This document shows positions 10,444-21,825 of a DNA stretch of 64,000 nucleotides, in pieces. The first letter of the stretch is position 1, and each line of letters starts with the position of its first letter. The notes under the pieces are model-generated. The model was not told where the DNA came from. It saw only the letters and a list, made by a program, of their open reading frames with translations, and ran no database searches. Position numbers and translations under genes: made by a program. The DNA comes from Zantedeschia hybrid cultivar (Eukaryota > Streptophyta > Magnoliopsida > Alismatales > Araceae), in assembly GCA_030544215.1 (NCBI GenBank), contig JARZZO010000013.1, forward strand, positions 26,581,229-26,645,228, read 5' to 3'.

Positions 10444-10860
10444 TTGAACATTGAGGAGTCCAAGGATTCTGAAAATGTAGATCCATGGATCTCAATTCCA
10501 AATAACGCATCGGTAATTAAAAAAAAGACTGATATCTACCTATTGGTGGGGTGGGCAGGTATGATGTACCTAGTGGATCTCGCATCCATCTTGGTGAGAG
10601 GAGAACTAATTGCAAAGATGGTTATTATTTCTCATGGAGCAGCACGTTCTCCTGTCGTGCTGAGTTCTAAAGAGATGTTAATGTATCATATTTTTACTGT
10701 ATTATCTATTGAGTTACTGCTTGCTGCACCACTTGCCATGGGGGTGCAGGTTCCACTGCAAGAGGACGGCCGCTTAGATCAGACGATTGCAGGAGCAAGT
10801 TTATTTTTTGTAAATCTTTTTATGGCGGAGTCTATCATGTCTGACATCCATGTAACCTAA
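10444..10860 (+). CDS. Unrecognised 138-codon open frame, doubtful
   Basis: The open frame begins MNIEESKDSENVDPW and has two hydrophobic stretches (around LLVGWAGMMYLVDLASILV and FTVLSIELLLAAPLAM) and a third near the end (AGASLFFVNLFMAES). It could be read as a small membrane protein or as one exon or remnant of a larger gene, but I do not recognise the family. The N-terminal part overlaps the possible inverted-repeat element just upstream, which makes the start doubtful. No promoter, splice context or paralogue in the window supports it. It may be a gene fragment or chance. Confidence 0.2.
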   Translation: MNIEESKDSENVDPWISIPNNASVIKKKTDIYLLVGWAGMMYLVDLASILVRGELIAKMVIISHGAARSPVVLSSKEMLMYHIFTVLSIELLLAAPLAMGVQVPLQEDGRLDQTIAGASLFFVNLFMAESIMSDIHVT

Positions 10861-10955
10861 TTTCTGATCGAACGATCAAAAAAATTGAAAACCAAGTCCA
10901 ATGAATAGTATATTTTTATGGTTTATTGGGTTGAGTAATACTTACTGTATTGTGT

Positions 10956-11364
10956 ACGATGCAGTGTGGCACATGCGGGTCTCGCACCGCACGCGGGCAG
11001 CCATCCAATTTAATCTGTAGCAGCAGCAGCAAATTTTTTTAAGATCAGCCCCATCATGCTTGGCACATCTGTACAATTCGATCTTCAATAGGAAGACCTA
11101 AAAAATTTAAGAGTATAAAATAGAGCCAAATGAGAGGGGCCAACCTAAAAATTTCCCAAAAAAGAAAAAAATTCATCGTCAACTTGCTATTACTCTTATT
11201 GGGTTTCATTTTTGATTTTTTAAAATTGTTAAGTTGTCCGGATCGGGATTGTATAAGTATATCGAACATGATAAGGTCCACTATAATTTTTTTTAAAAGT
11301 TAAAAAAATTAAACTGAACCCATGCGGTGCAGTAACTTATCGCACCACATTGTTTGTTAGACTC
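10956..11364. mobile_element. Possible MITE with imperfect terminal inverted repeats
   Basis: The left end contains TACGATGCAGTGTGGCACAT then GCGGGTC; the reverse complement of the right end contains GTGCGATAAGTTACTGCACC then GCATGGGTT. The interior is AT-rich and non-coding. The ends are imperfect and no target duplication was identified. Confidence 0.35.
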
Positions 11365-12060
11365 TTCAAAAGTCGGCTTTAGTATTGATAAAGGAAATTT
11401 ACGTGGGAGTTACTCCTGACAATGCTTTTTTGGGGTTGAATTTTTAATTAATTTGTGACGCTTGAAAATTTTGAATTATTTTTAATAAATATCTCAAAAG
11501 AATGTAAAGAAATCTCTAAAAATTTTGAGAAAAGTTTTCTAAAAAGAGATCATATCCAAATAAGAAATGAAATAATAGAGCCGCCTTTACAGGAAGTTTG
11601 TCCAATTTAAACGGTAAAAAAAACCCCTACTTGTTTTGTTCAGAGATATATTTAATAGGAGATGTCTGATTGTATAATCAAACTGTTCCTATTGGTAGAG
11701 ACAAAAATAGAGTAAAAGATGCGGTAAACTATTATTCCTAGACTTTAAACAGAAGCCATTGAACCCGTGCACCTTTCGTTCCTTGAAAATTTTGAGTCTG
11801 CCAGAACATAGGTTATGAGATTATCCGAAAAACTTCATTTTACATGTCCCACTGCTATAATCGGAATTTCGGTATTTATTATTTGGTTCATTGAAATCTA
11901 GCCTCAAAAGGATTTGATTGAGGGTCGGTACAACAAGTTGAGTCATCTTCGTCCAACTGGATAGGGGGGACATAAGTTGGACAACTTTTCAACGAGTGAG
12001 TCACACAAACGTTAAATACGAGTGCATGATTCTGAACGTCACAAATGTGCGTATGCATGA
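11365..12060. other. Spacer, nothing recognised
   Basis: AT-rich sequence with only short incidental open frames on either strand. I see no motif, repeat or coding pattern. Confidence 0.5.
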
Positions 12061-12365
12061 TAAATATTTTGTGGATATGATAAATGCTATTTGTTATATA
12101 CACAAAGTATTTGTCATGCTTAAAAAATATTTATCATGCTTATAAATCTATAGACATATGCATAGGGATGATAATTACTTTTCAGATATGACAAATACTA
12201 TTTGTTATGCTTATGAAGTATTTGTCATGTCTGTAAAATATTTGTCATACTAAAAAAATTGTGCACATATACATATAAATGATAAATAGTATTTAGGCAT
12301 AATAAATACTTTGTGGACATGACAAATAATATTTATCATGCCCACAAAATATTTATCACATTTAA
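12061..12365. repeat. Diverged palindromic repeat, ATTTGTCATG-type units
   Basis: At least ten variants of (A/T)TATTTGTCATG(C/T) or its complement (CATGACAAATA) occur in about 300 bases, in both orientations. They include near-palindromes GACAAATACTATTTGTTA and GACAAATAATATTTATCA. Units are separated by 15-30 bases. It may be a decayed fold-back element or a tandem repeat built from a short palindrome. Confidence 0.65.
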
Positions 12366-15054
12366 AAATTGTCTAACTCATGTATCCCATATCAATTACA
12401 CCGATGATATCTATATTTTGCAAGATGATTCAGTTTAATAATTAGTGTAGCAAATATTAGTATGGTGACGATGATGATCAATATGGTCTGTAGGTAGCAT
12501 GTGACGTGAGTGCGCTGTGGACCCCTCCCTATTCATGGGCCCACCAGTCTCATGATTCTGGGCTGCAGTTTTATTGCAATGGTACATTTTGGAAATAAGA
12601 AAAAAGAAAACTGTGCAAGACGCATAGGGGCATTGTGGAAATTAAACTATCTAACTTAGATTAATTCTATAAATCTCAAAAGAGAAGTATGTGTACAAGG
12701 GAAGTAAGAAGCGACTAGGAAGCCAGGCATGTTGCGTACATATTTCTTTTAAATGCTACTTCACTGTTTAAATCACCGAAGTACCCTCACTTTTAAGTAC
12801 CCCCTCCTGAAAGAGAGAAATGGAGAGGAATTAGAAAACCAATATTAAATCCATCTGTATCATTTAAAGCTACAACTATGTCCTAACCCAATTACGGCCA
12901 AGTTAGGAGGATTTCATGCTACAATGAAGGAAAATCTGGAGCTATTTTCGTAAGAAGTATATAAAAGTAAATATGGTGGCCAGAGTGCTGATTTTGAAAA
13001 TTTTCTCTAAGGGTGTATATATGAAAAATCATTTTTCATTTCATACAAAAAGTATTTGTTAGTTGGCATCATGCGCGATTTGGGGTCCACTTAAAAAGTA
13101 TAAAAAGTAAGCACTCGTATTAGAAATGCTAGTTTATTTTTTTACGATAAATTAATAACACCCCCTGCCAGAAGTTTGATATTAGTCCTTTACCCCCTGT
13201 CATGCTCCTTTTCTTTGACATTATTTTATATCCTCTCCTTTTGACTATTCACAAAGGACCGTGAAAATGTTTATGTAAATAATATAATAGCATACTAATG
13301 TGATAACATAGTAATATAGTAATGTTTATCAACCTTAATATTGATATATTAAAACCTTTATAGATTAAGATGTTAAAATCATTATTTTATAGCTAATACT
13401 TCACGATTAATAGTTGATATTAGAGCGAATGATGTTACTATGTTACTACTACATTGGTATGTACTAATAGGAAGAGAAGAAAAATAATGTCAGAGAAAAG
13501 AATGGAGACTGAATGATCATTAAATTGATGTTATTCTCCACCTGCTCCATATGATCCTTCTCTTGTGAATACTTCCTTGTATGACAAAGACACTTTTATG
13601 AAATTTGAGCTTTTCATCTCTCTCCCTAATATTCCATGCAAATAATTGGCGGAAATTTATTAAAGGCGAGGAGTTGCTATCAAGTAGGATTTATGGAATT
13701 CTCTCCAAATCCCCTTCCACACGGCCTCCCAAACCTAACAAGCTTAAATTTCTGAAAATCCCATCCAGCTCTCTATTTAAGATGATGCTGAGAACAACAG
13801 CTTCCAAACTATTAAAAAGCCGATTTCTAGGCAAACCTGAAGTGGGAAAGAAGGGAAGTTTCACACGTCAGACGACAACGATGTTATTTCCTTTCTACAC
13901 AATAGTCAAAAAGGGAATCCTCCTTTTGTAGGGGATGAGATCGCTTGGGCTCTTGGCATCGTTGCAAGCTGATGTCCTGATGGCCTACATAAGACATTGT
14001 TAGTTAAAGAGACCATCTTATTGATTGGACATCGGTGGATCTAGTCGCTAAGGATCCTTTGCAGTCTTGGTAAATTTTGGTTTCCACAAATTGAGAGTGA
14101 ATTGATTATTTGTTAAGGCAAGATATAAAAAAAATATCAAGTTTGATTTTCATTTATGTGATTAAAACATATGAATGGTTCACATATAGTAAAAAAGATG
14201 TCATATTTTATTTTACACTGTTTGGAATTGCTTGGGATTTTATTTTCTTGCCCACATCATCTTTCTAACTTGAATGTTAGAAGGTATAAATTTTGGATCT
14301 CATTTTGGGAATTGAAGGAGGGAGAGGTGCACATTAAAATGCCTTTCTTCAAAGTAGTGTTAGACGGAGAAAATTTCGGAAATAGAAAATAGTGGAAGGG
14401 ACGTTTAGCCCCACTTTATTTACAGAATAAGTTATCACGTGAGACCCACTGACGGAATGACGTATATCAGAATAAGAGATGTTTCGACTTGATAGTTTTG
14501 TGGGACCCGTTGATGGAATAAGAAGAATACGTAATTCTTGGGTCTAAGGTAAAACGATTTATTCTCCTTATTCCCCGAATACGTTATTCTGCACCGGTAT
14601 AAACCATTCCGCTTGTCAAAACAAAATTAAGCTTATTCTCTCTTTATTCTCTCTTATTCTACTCCTATTCTCCAATCAAAGTGGTGCTTAAGTTTTAGAA
14701 TCACCTGTTCCTTCTCTAAAAGTGACTCATGGGCTACTTTTTGGAGAGAGACAGAGACAACACTCCTTGGATCTGTGGTGACTTTGTCAAAGAATTGAAA
14801 TAATTAGAATTATTCAAGACTTATTTTCAAACGATGCCTTATTAGTTGGCTCGAAACTAAACTTGTATAGATTTCATCTCATGCAGGTTGTAAGGTCAAG
14901 ATCAGTGGAGAAAACTGATAGAAAGAAGGTGACACATGTATGAGCCTGACTTAAAAGAAGGTCAAGATCTATCGAGAACACAGATAGCTTTAGGATATAC
15001 ATAGGAAAAGACCGAAATAAGTTAGCTAAATTTAACCATTGTCTGGCCAAATCC
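12366..15054. other. Long AT-rich spacer without recognised gene
   Basis: A 108-codon open frame at 13605-13931 has no recognisable domain and lies in sequence with MITE-like wording (GGAATTCTCTCCAAATCC, similar to AGGATTCTCTCCACATTCC at about 9522-9540). Around 14400-14620 there are short repeated phrases (GACCCACTGACGGAATGACG and GACCCGTTGATGGAATAAG). At 14890-14990 a phrase AAGGTCAAGATC is duplicated about 66 bases apart. Nothing here is convincingly coding. Confidence 0.5.
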
Positions 15055-16240
15055 ACCGTCATCATGTATGACCCACACTCTAATTTTCATCGTTGAATCG
15101 AAAAATTTAACTATAGCTGTCTAATCAAATAAGTCATTCTTTATGAATCATAATTAAAACTCCAAAAGATAAGATCAAAGCTAACAGCTAATTAACAAAT
15201 TTTTATTTTTTGGCTAGTTTTTAATATTTTTAAACGTTAATATTTGATACGTGTTAAATCAAACGGCTCCAGTTGATCATCAACATCAGACAGTGAAAGT
15301 TAAAACTCCGGGAATGACATCAATCTTAAGTAGTCTATTTGAATATTTAAAAATTATTAATGATTTTTACTTTTTTTAGGCATAGGGTGGGTGGACTTGC
15401 AGGTGGAGGCACATCTAACATAGAGGCGCCATGGGACACATTGAATCCTTTCCCATATATACATATATTCGGGCCAGTTATAGCCATGGGTGTATCTAAC
15501 TTGGATGTATCCCTCTCCTCAAATCTTCTTACACTGATGTAAAAACAATAAATAAAAAGAATTGAAAAATTTAAAATATTCAAACACATTTATCTAGATT
15601 GGTTTCTACCATTTGAGACTTAATTTTTACTATTGGATCGAAAAACTTAATGATAACTGTTAGTCAATTGCGTCATTGTTTAGAGATCTAAACTAAAATC
15701 ACAGGTAATGAGATCAATCCTAATTGCTAATTATACGAATTTTCTATTTTTAATTATTTTTTAATATCTTAAGATATTAATTTTTAATATATGTCCGATA
15801 GGACAACTCTGATTGATCATCAAGATCATATGGTGAAAATTAAAATCCCAAATATGAAAGCAACATTAAAGGGCCTTTTTGAAAATTATTAGACATTTTA
15901 TATTTTTTTTAATATGAGGTGGGTGACTTTTCGAGAGGAAACGCATCTAACTTAGATGAGCCTTGCGTGCATTGAAGTGATGCTTAAAACTGAAAATCCA
16001 AAAGATGAAAACAATTCTAGTGATTAAATGATATAGCTTTTTGATTTTAATTATTATCTTAATTTTAATTTTTTTTATACATACTGGATCAAACAATTAT
16101 AATTGAATTTTACGATTGGATGGCAAAAATTAAGTTCCAAAAAATAAAAATAATTTTATAAAATAATTAAATATTTAAAATTTTATAATAACTTTTATTT
16201 TTTTAAATATGAAATTAGAGGGATTTTGCCTCCTTGTTAA
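15055..16240. repeat. Cluster of three related MITE-like units
   Basis: Three diverged copies follow one another: about 15055-15420, about 15486-15965 and about 15970-16240 (partial). They share TTTT(C/A)(A/C)(T/C)(C/T)GTTGAATCGAAAAA-type text, AACTCCAAAAGATAAGATCAA, GTTGATCATCAACATCA-type text and an AT-rich right end (GAATATTTAAAAATTATTAA then TTTTTA). A fourth copy is the complete MITE at 16430-16920. The left ends are roughly inverse to the right ends, and GCATCTAACTTAGATG-type palindromes mark the outer edges of unit two. Confidence 0.6.
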
Positions 16241-16400
16241 GCGTGCGGACTGTAATCACATATATACATATCTTATTAATGGGTAAACTTATGAGACTGT
16301 AGACAATTGGCGCCCTCAAGAATGGACCACCATTAGTGTTACATGGCCCGCATGTTTGGGAATTTCTCTGGCACCCACTAGGTTACCACAAAAGTCTACG

Positions 16401-16401
<1 letters not shown>

Positions 16402-16433
<32 letters not shown>
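16402..16433. repeat. (TA)n microsatellite
   Basis: About sixteen uninterrupted TA units. A second TA run lies at 16918-16940, on the other side of the MITE, as if the MITE had inserted into one longer TA tract. Confidence 0.95.
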
Positions 16434-16435
<2 letters not shown>

Positions 16436-16920
16436 CTTGATGCTAGAATGTGAATACTACAGTGTGTGCGGTTAAAAAAAATAAAATATTTTATAAATTT
16501 TTAAATGTTTAATAACCCTTTTAAGATTGTTTCTATCATATGGGGCCTTATTTTGACTATTTGATTGTGGTTCGATTTTAAAACTTGATCTTAACTATCC
16601 ATCGGACACATGTAAATCTAGATTTTTAAAAATCATGAAAAAATAGTCAAAAGATAAGAAATTTGTCAGATTACTCGTAGGGTTGTTCTCATCTCTTGAG
16701 ATTTTAGTATTCATCACCAATTTACGAATATAAAATTAGATGACTTACATTAAAAACCTCACGATCCAACGGTGAAACTTAAGTAAAAAAGAACGAAATT
16801 TATTTTAGGAGGAGAATTGAATATTTAAAAATTTTATCATGATTTTTATTTTATTTTTAATATGAGAAAGGGATCGAAATAGTGTGTGCACACTATAGCA
16901 TTCACACCATAGCACTTATT
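16430..16920. mobile_element. MITE with terminal inverted repeats inside a (TA)n tract
   Basis: The left end TGCTAGAATGTGAATACTAC (from 16441) matches the reverse complement of the right end TGCTATGGTGTGAATGCTAT (ending 16914), followed by CAGTGTGTGC against AGTGTGCACA. The inverted match continues into AT-rich subterminal sequence (AAAATATTTTATAAATTTTT against AAATCATGATAAAATTTTTA). The interior is homologous to the cluster at 15055-16240. It is about 475 bp and non-coding. Confidence 0.72.
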
Positions 16921-16946
16921 ATATATATATATATAATATAGATTTT

Positions 16947-17318
16947 ATATATACCTCTCAAATACACCGTATTTATATGTATACCTCCAACTCTCACGTA
17001 TTAATATCAATACCTTTGAAATTTTTAAAAAGTTAGACTTATATCTCTCAATCTAATGATTTTACGTAAATACTCTTAAATTCACTTACATTTTACATAT
17101 GTATCCCTCAATTCATTAAAATCTTGTATTATATGCCTCCGGCACTTCCGATGATATCATGATTTAAGCAATGTTTTTGACATTTTGTTGAAATTCACTT
17201 AAGTTTGATGGGAGAGATATAAATTCAATATTCTGAAAATTTCATAAGCATTAATGATAATATGTGAGAATTGAAAGTATATATGCAAATACGGTATACG
17301 TGAAGGATATATATGCGA
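16947..17318. mobile_element. Fold-back element with arms of about 180 bp
   Basis: The left arm (ATACCTCTCAAATACACCGT then ATTTATATGTATACCTCC) is inverse to the right arm (reverse complement: ATATATCCTTCACGTATACC then GTATTTGCATATATACTTTC). Further in, AACTCTCACGTATTAATATC matches AATTCTCACATATTATCATT, and ACTTATATCTCTCAATC matches AATTTATATCTCTCCCATC. The centre is near 17130. It has no coding capacity and its transcript would form one long imperfect hairpin. Confidence 0.72.
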
Positions 17319-18498
17319 AAAACCCAAAATATATCTGCAGGTAGTTTTGCCACGATTAACTTAAGTCGGGAATATTCTCCTACAGATTTTATTGCCTTGA
17401 AATTTTTATATTTACAGGTTTATATGAAAAAACCAAGACGTTAATGCAGGACGAAATCCAGCGCCAGTGATGGCCATAACACCACACATTTTTAATCGTT
17501 GCATACACTTGCTAATTAAGATTAAATAGACAACCATCCTAGCCATGGGTGACGATAAGATAACATGCTCGCTTGGGAAGCACTGTGGAACTGTTGGAGA
17601 GTATTTTTAGGTCATTGGCTGACCAAACGCAGTAAGAATGATGAAGGTCAAAAGTTTGTAAAAAAAGCATATATGGCATGATATTAAATAGAGATCCATG
17701 GGGTACAACCTTTTTTTGTTGCAAACAGCACTACGTTCTAAAGAAACGAGGAAACATCACAACCTAAAAGGTTGCTACTCTATATGCGTATGAAAGGTTT
17801 AAAGTATCCAAAATATTTATGTAAGAGGAGTAAAGTAAAAAATGTTTGTGACTGTGCAGCTCGGCCTCACTGAATTACTTTTCTTTACATAATAATATAA
17901 CAGCATGTAAATATCCTTCCACTGAGTAATATAACTCCTTTACAAACACACCGAGCTGGATATTTTTATGTCTTCTAGTCATCAAGCAGGGGAGGATTAT
18001 TTGAACCAGTTGTCCAACATAGTTGATTCACCTTTTATCTCTCAATTGGAGGGTTTTATGTTCCATTCTTAGTTGGAGTCTAATTTTTTTTTGGGATATT
18101 TATCCCCTCGGATGATCAGGTAGATACATCTTTAATGGGTCGAGCCCGATAACAGTTTTTCGTCTGACCATAGAGCAACCTATACGGACGTATAGGACAT
18201 CTAGGGACCCACCTTAAAAGAATTTAAAAAATATTTTCTTTATCCACTACAGTAACCCTCAATGCTTCAAGCATAAGTCTATAATCCGATCAACTCTACT
18301 AGAATGTTTGGATTAATCTATTTACCTCTGATCTGCCACCGATCACAATGATATAACCCTCAATTTGCTCAGACCCCTTTCCAGCTCTACTTGGTTATCA
18401 TTAACAGCGCACACGGATTCTCACGGTTATTGAACCGTCCTTGGAACTAAGTACTTATGTTATTCTGAAAGGAAGAGAAATATTTCTGAAAGAGTAAC
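17319..18498. other. Spacer with a half-copy of a fold-back family
   Basis: No gene is recognised; a 61-codon minus-strand open frame at 17539-17724 has no known motif. About 18150-18260 (TACGGACGTATAGGACATCT ... CCCACCTTAAAAGAATTTAA ... TATCCACTACAGTAACCC) is clearly related to the right half of the fold-back element at 18499-18821 and is probably a truncated or solo-arm copy. Confidence 0.55.
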
Positions 18499-18821
18499 AC
18501 TTGGCCGCAATGTTACTTGCTGCACGTAACTCATTGCAATGGGTAATTTTTGAATTTTTTCAGGTAGGTTTTTAGGTATCCTAAACGTCGGTATAATTGA
18601 TCACCGATAGGATGTTTCAAAAACATTTTAAAAAATAAAAAATCAAGTCTCAATGAACAGTAAAAAATAATGTTTCAGATTTTTTTGAAATATCCAATCA
18701 ATAATCAACTTGTACGGACATTTAAGATACTTCAGAGTCCACCTGAAAAGATTTAAAAAGTTATTTTTTTTTATCCATTGCAATGTCCCTACGTGCAGCA
18801 CATAAGAACATTGCAACAAGT
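18499..18821. mobile_element. Fold-back element, arms of about 100 bp
   Basis: The left end reads ACTTGGCCGCAATGTTACTT then GCTGCACGTAACTCATTGCA. The reverse complement of the right end reads ACTTGTTGCAATGTTCTTAT then GTGCTGCACGTAGGGACATT, and both continue with GCAATGG. The arms go on through CAGGTAGGTTTTTAGGTATC against CAGGTGGACTCTGAAGTATC. About 323 bp, non-coding. A clear target duplication was not found. Confidence 0.75.
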
Positions 18822-19069
18822 AAGGATTAGTGCTTTCCTAATAAAGCTCATTTAAGACCAATAGGAAGTGAAGAACCACTGGTCAGCGAAATAGTCAACC
18901 ATCTCGTATATCTAATCTGAAATCCAACACTCTCCCCAGAAAGATGGCGAAGACGGGATAAGTGGTGGCCAGGGCGGCCCCCAAAATTTAGAAGCCTCCC
19001 TATATTAAAGCATCTATTCAGTTTAACTTGTTCGAGCAGACACATTTCACATTTGTTCATGTAAAGTAA

Positions 19070-19538
19070 ATGCCTTGGGCATTACTCAGGGCATTGCCAT
19101 CCGATCTAATAGATTGGACAGATGCCCAGTACTGAATCAGACGGCTGTCCAGCACACCGTTGGGCAACAAATGGGCCGATATTTTATTTTCTTGTTTTCT
19201 TTTCAAATTTTTTAATTTTTTGTACAACGTTCGATCAAAAATTCGACGATAAAATCAACGAGTTCGGATCATTCCGAGTTGGTTATATATTTTTTTTAAA
19301 TAAAACTTTTGAAATACACTTTGGTTTGCGTGAACAATTTTTTTTCTTTTTTAAAATATATATTGTCAACTCCGGGCCAATCTGAACTCACAGACTAAAC
19401 CATCAGATTTTTTATCAGATGTTTAAGAAAAATTAAAAAATATATATAAAAAAAATCAGTCCGTTTGTTGTCCAACAGGGCGCTGGACAGCCATCCACTG
19501 GATCGGACAAAATACCATGGGCATTGCAACAAGTATTA
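19070..19538. mobile_element. Fold-back element, second family
   Basis: The left-arm core is GGCTGTCCAGCACACCGTTG then GGCAACAAATGGGCCGATAT (about 19143-19182). The reverse complement of the right arm reads GGCTGTCCAGCGCCCTGTTG then GACAACAAACGGACTGATTT (about 19450-19495). Outer parts also correspond (ATCCGATCTAATAGATTGG against GTCCGATCCAGTGGATGG; GGGCATTGCC against CAATGCCCATGG). The right end GCAACAAGT matches the right end of the element at 18499-18821, which suggests related termini. About 470 bp, non-coding. Confidence 0.72.
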
Positions 19539-20411
19539 CTCATTCATATAAAAGTTTTATAAAATATTTTACACCTATTTTCCCTTATACTTCTTTCCTA
19601 CCCTAACAAATATAAATAACATCGGTTGAACTCCTAATCTCGTAAGCATCCTTTGCACCCAAGAAATAAGTTTTCCATTGATGCGGTCAGATGCTTCTAC
19701 CGCACGACTGGCCGTGAAAACAATCTGTTTTATACGGAATTGAGCCCACGCGAGCCGCTTTCTTGTGGTTGTGTGGCCAGGACAGGTGCGTGTGGTCACA
19801 CGTGTTTGCCATGCTTGGGAGTGGCTTTCCTTCGGCTTTTTCCCTTGGCTTTTAGGTTTAGGAACACTTAGCCCCACGGACCTCGTAGACCAGCCAATGG
19901 AGAACATGCAGACAACTCGAAGAAACGTGTGAGATTTTTTTAATAGGTGATATCTTTTTTTTGAAGGGTGGCATAGGGGCTGGATATTTACATACATATA
20001 CTGATATCTTCCAAAGTTAGAGATAATATCGAACGGGACGAACCAAAGGATAAAGATTCTAACAGCACTATATGGCTGTATTGCTGGAGAGTTTTGAAGT
20101 TCTAACTAAGATCGAACCTAAGACCTCCCAAATAAAAGGTAAGTGGTGGAGTCAATAAAGCTCGGCAGTTGGTTCTTTTAATAGGTGATATCAAAGAATA
20201 TTCACAAGAAGTGAAGTGATGCGTTCAACTTGGAGCTCACGCTCCCACAGGTTGAAGCTATAAATGTAATAAGATTGCCCAATGAGTATGACTTGTGTGT
20301 TTCACAATCCTAATACATAGGTTATACTATGGGTGGCATCTCGTGTGGTGATTTAAAAAAATTTTAAAAAAATGTTAAATTTATAGACCATTCAAATTTG
20401 ACATCCAGAAT
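19539..20411. other. Spacer, no recognised gene
   Basis: A 140-codon minus-strand open frame at 19575-19997 overlaps antisense open frames and has no recognisable domain. Around 20085-20165 the wording GATCGAACCTAAGACCTCCC resembles text commonly seen in decayed repeats, but I cannot assign it. Confidence 0.45.
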
Positions 20412-20945
20412 ATGTGGGAGCTATTCTTCTCCTGCCCTCTAGAACGTTCGCTAGTGATCCCTGATCTTGGTGGTTGGACTTGGGCTTCTTGTCGTCGGAA
20501 GTCGGTGAGAGGGGGGAGTCTCTGCCGGTGGCTCCCCCTCCCCTTCTCTTCCTTGGGTCCCCTCCCATCCTTCCTCTACCTCCCTTTTCCTTCTCTCCCC
20601 TTTCTATTCTTTCCCTCCTACCGTCGCCTTTCACTGTGTTCCCTCTTTTCCGTCACTGACCTTCCCCTCTTGATTCTGCCCCTACCATCGCCCTCTGACA
20701 TAGTTCTTCTTCTCTGCCCCTCCTTTCTCCTTTCCTATCCCTTCCATCTTATAGCCGCTCCCCACTTTCTCTCGTTTCCTCTTCCTATAGCTGCCCTCCT
20801 TCTAGATTCCTTTCCACCTTCCACCGCCTCTACTCACCCCTAACTCTTTCTTCCCTCTCTCGTTACTGCTCTGCCCCTCCTCTTCTCTCCCCTAACCTTT
20901 TTCTTTCCTCTCTGTTACTCCTCCCCTTTTTTCTTCTTCCTAGTG
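20412..20945 (+). repeat. Pyrimidine-rich low-complexity tract
   Basis: More than 500 bases dominated by C and T (for example CCTCCCTTTTCCTTCTCTCC), giving open frames rich in Ser, Leu, Pro and Phe on the plus strand. The composition, not selection, explains the open frames of 143 and 61 codons. It may be an old purine-rich LTR block read in the other direction. Confidence 0.7.
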
Positions 20946-21825
20946 CCATTTTTGGGTTTTAGTCACCTCCTTCTATTTGCTCTTTCACAGGAAGTGCCAC
21001 CTAGTGACCAGGCTAGGGCTTCTAGTCTTGACCTCGGCATGTTAACTATGTTCTTTGTTTCTGTAGTGTTTTGTTTGTGTTTTGTTGTCCGATATATGGC
21101 AAAAGCCCAACAGGGAGATGAATTGGGTTTTTCGAAAATTTGAGATTTAAAAGCACAAAGAAAGGAAAGAAGGTAATATTTTTAAAAATCCTTTTGAAAT
21201 AGATAAGTAGAAAAGGAAATAGACAAAGAAAAGGGTTGGAGAGCAAATGAACCAAGCACCCTAAGAAACAACCAATTGATAGCGATTCAGTCTATGAAGA
21301 CCTATATCCATTTCCCTACACCTCGTAGATATCTACACACTAAGTCACACACAATACAAAAACTAGCAAAAGAGTTAGTACCATACAATACACAAGGTAT
21401 TCAAACACCCAAAAGAGCTATGAAGCTCAAACACACAAAGTACTCTTAAAGTCTTACACAGAAAGATTCAATCTTAATTTAAAACAAGAGAGAAAGAGAG
21501 AGGAGGAGAGAAGATGAGTCGATGTCGAGTCAATACAGTCCAATCCTCTATAAAGAGTGTTGATGGAGATCTAGGGGATGAGCCACACTTCTCTCTCTTC
21601 TTTCATAGCCTTCTCCTCTAGATGTGTAACTACTATTGAGCTTGATGGAGAAGAAGTGTCTCTCTTGGAAGGTCGAATAACACTTCAATTTTATGCCTTC
21701 TCTTGCCTCCAAAAGTCTTTAAAGATAACTTATAAAGGCACACTTTCCGATATAATCGTTTAATCGCACAACATTCAAATTTCAAAAAGTTTGATCTAAG
21801 GAAGCAAGTGAAAAGTAACATTTTG
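20946..21825. other. Spacer, repeat-like but unassigned
   Basis: AT-rich sequence with a (GA)-rich stretch near 21485-21515 and short open frames only. The sequence from about 21290 has the look of an untranslated or LTR region leading into the palindrome group that follows, but no PBS or terminus was found. Confidence 0.4.

Noticed and set aside
10444..10860. Confident membrane-protein gene
   Set aside because: Hydrophobic stretches only; no recognised family, splice context or homologue visible; listed as doubtful.
13605..13931. 108-codon host gene
   Set aside because: No domain, basic low-information sequence, start overlaps MITE-like wording.
16947..17318. microRNA precursor
   Set aside because: Arms too long and evenly mismatched, with repeat-like ends; without small RNA data a MITE/fold-back is the simpler reading.
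20412..20843. 143-codon plus-strand frame
   Set aside because: Explained by the pyrimidine-rich tract; no motif.
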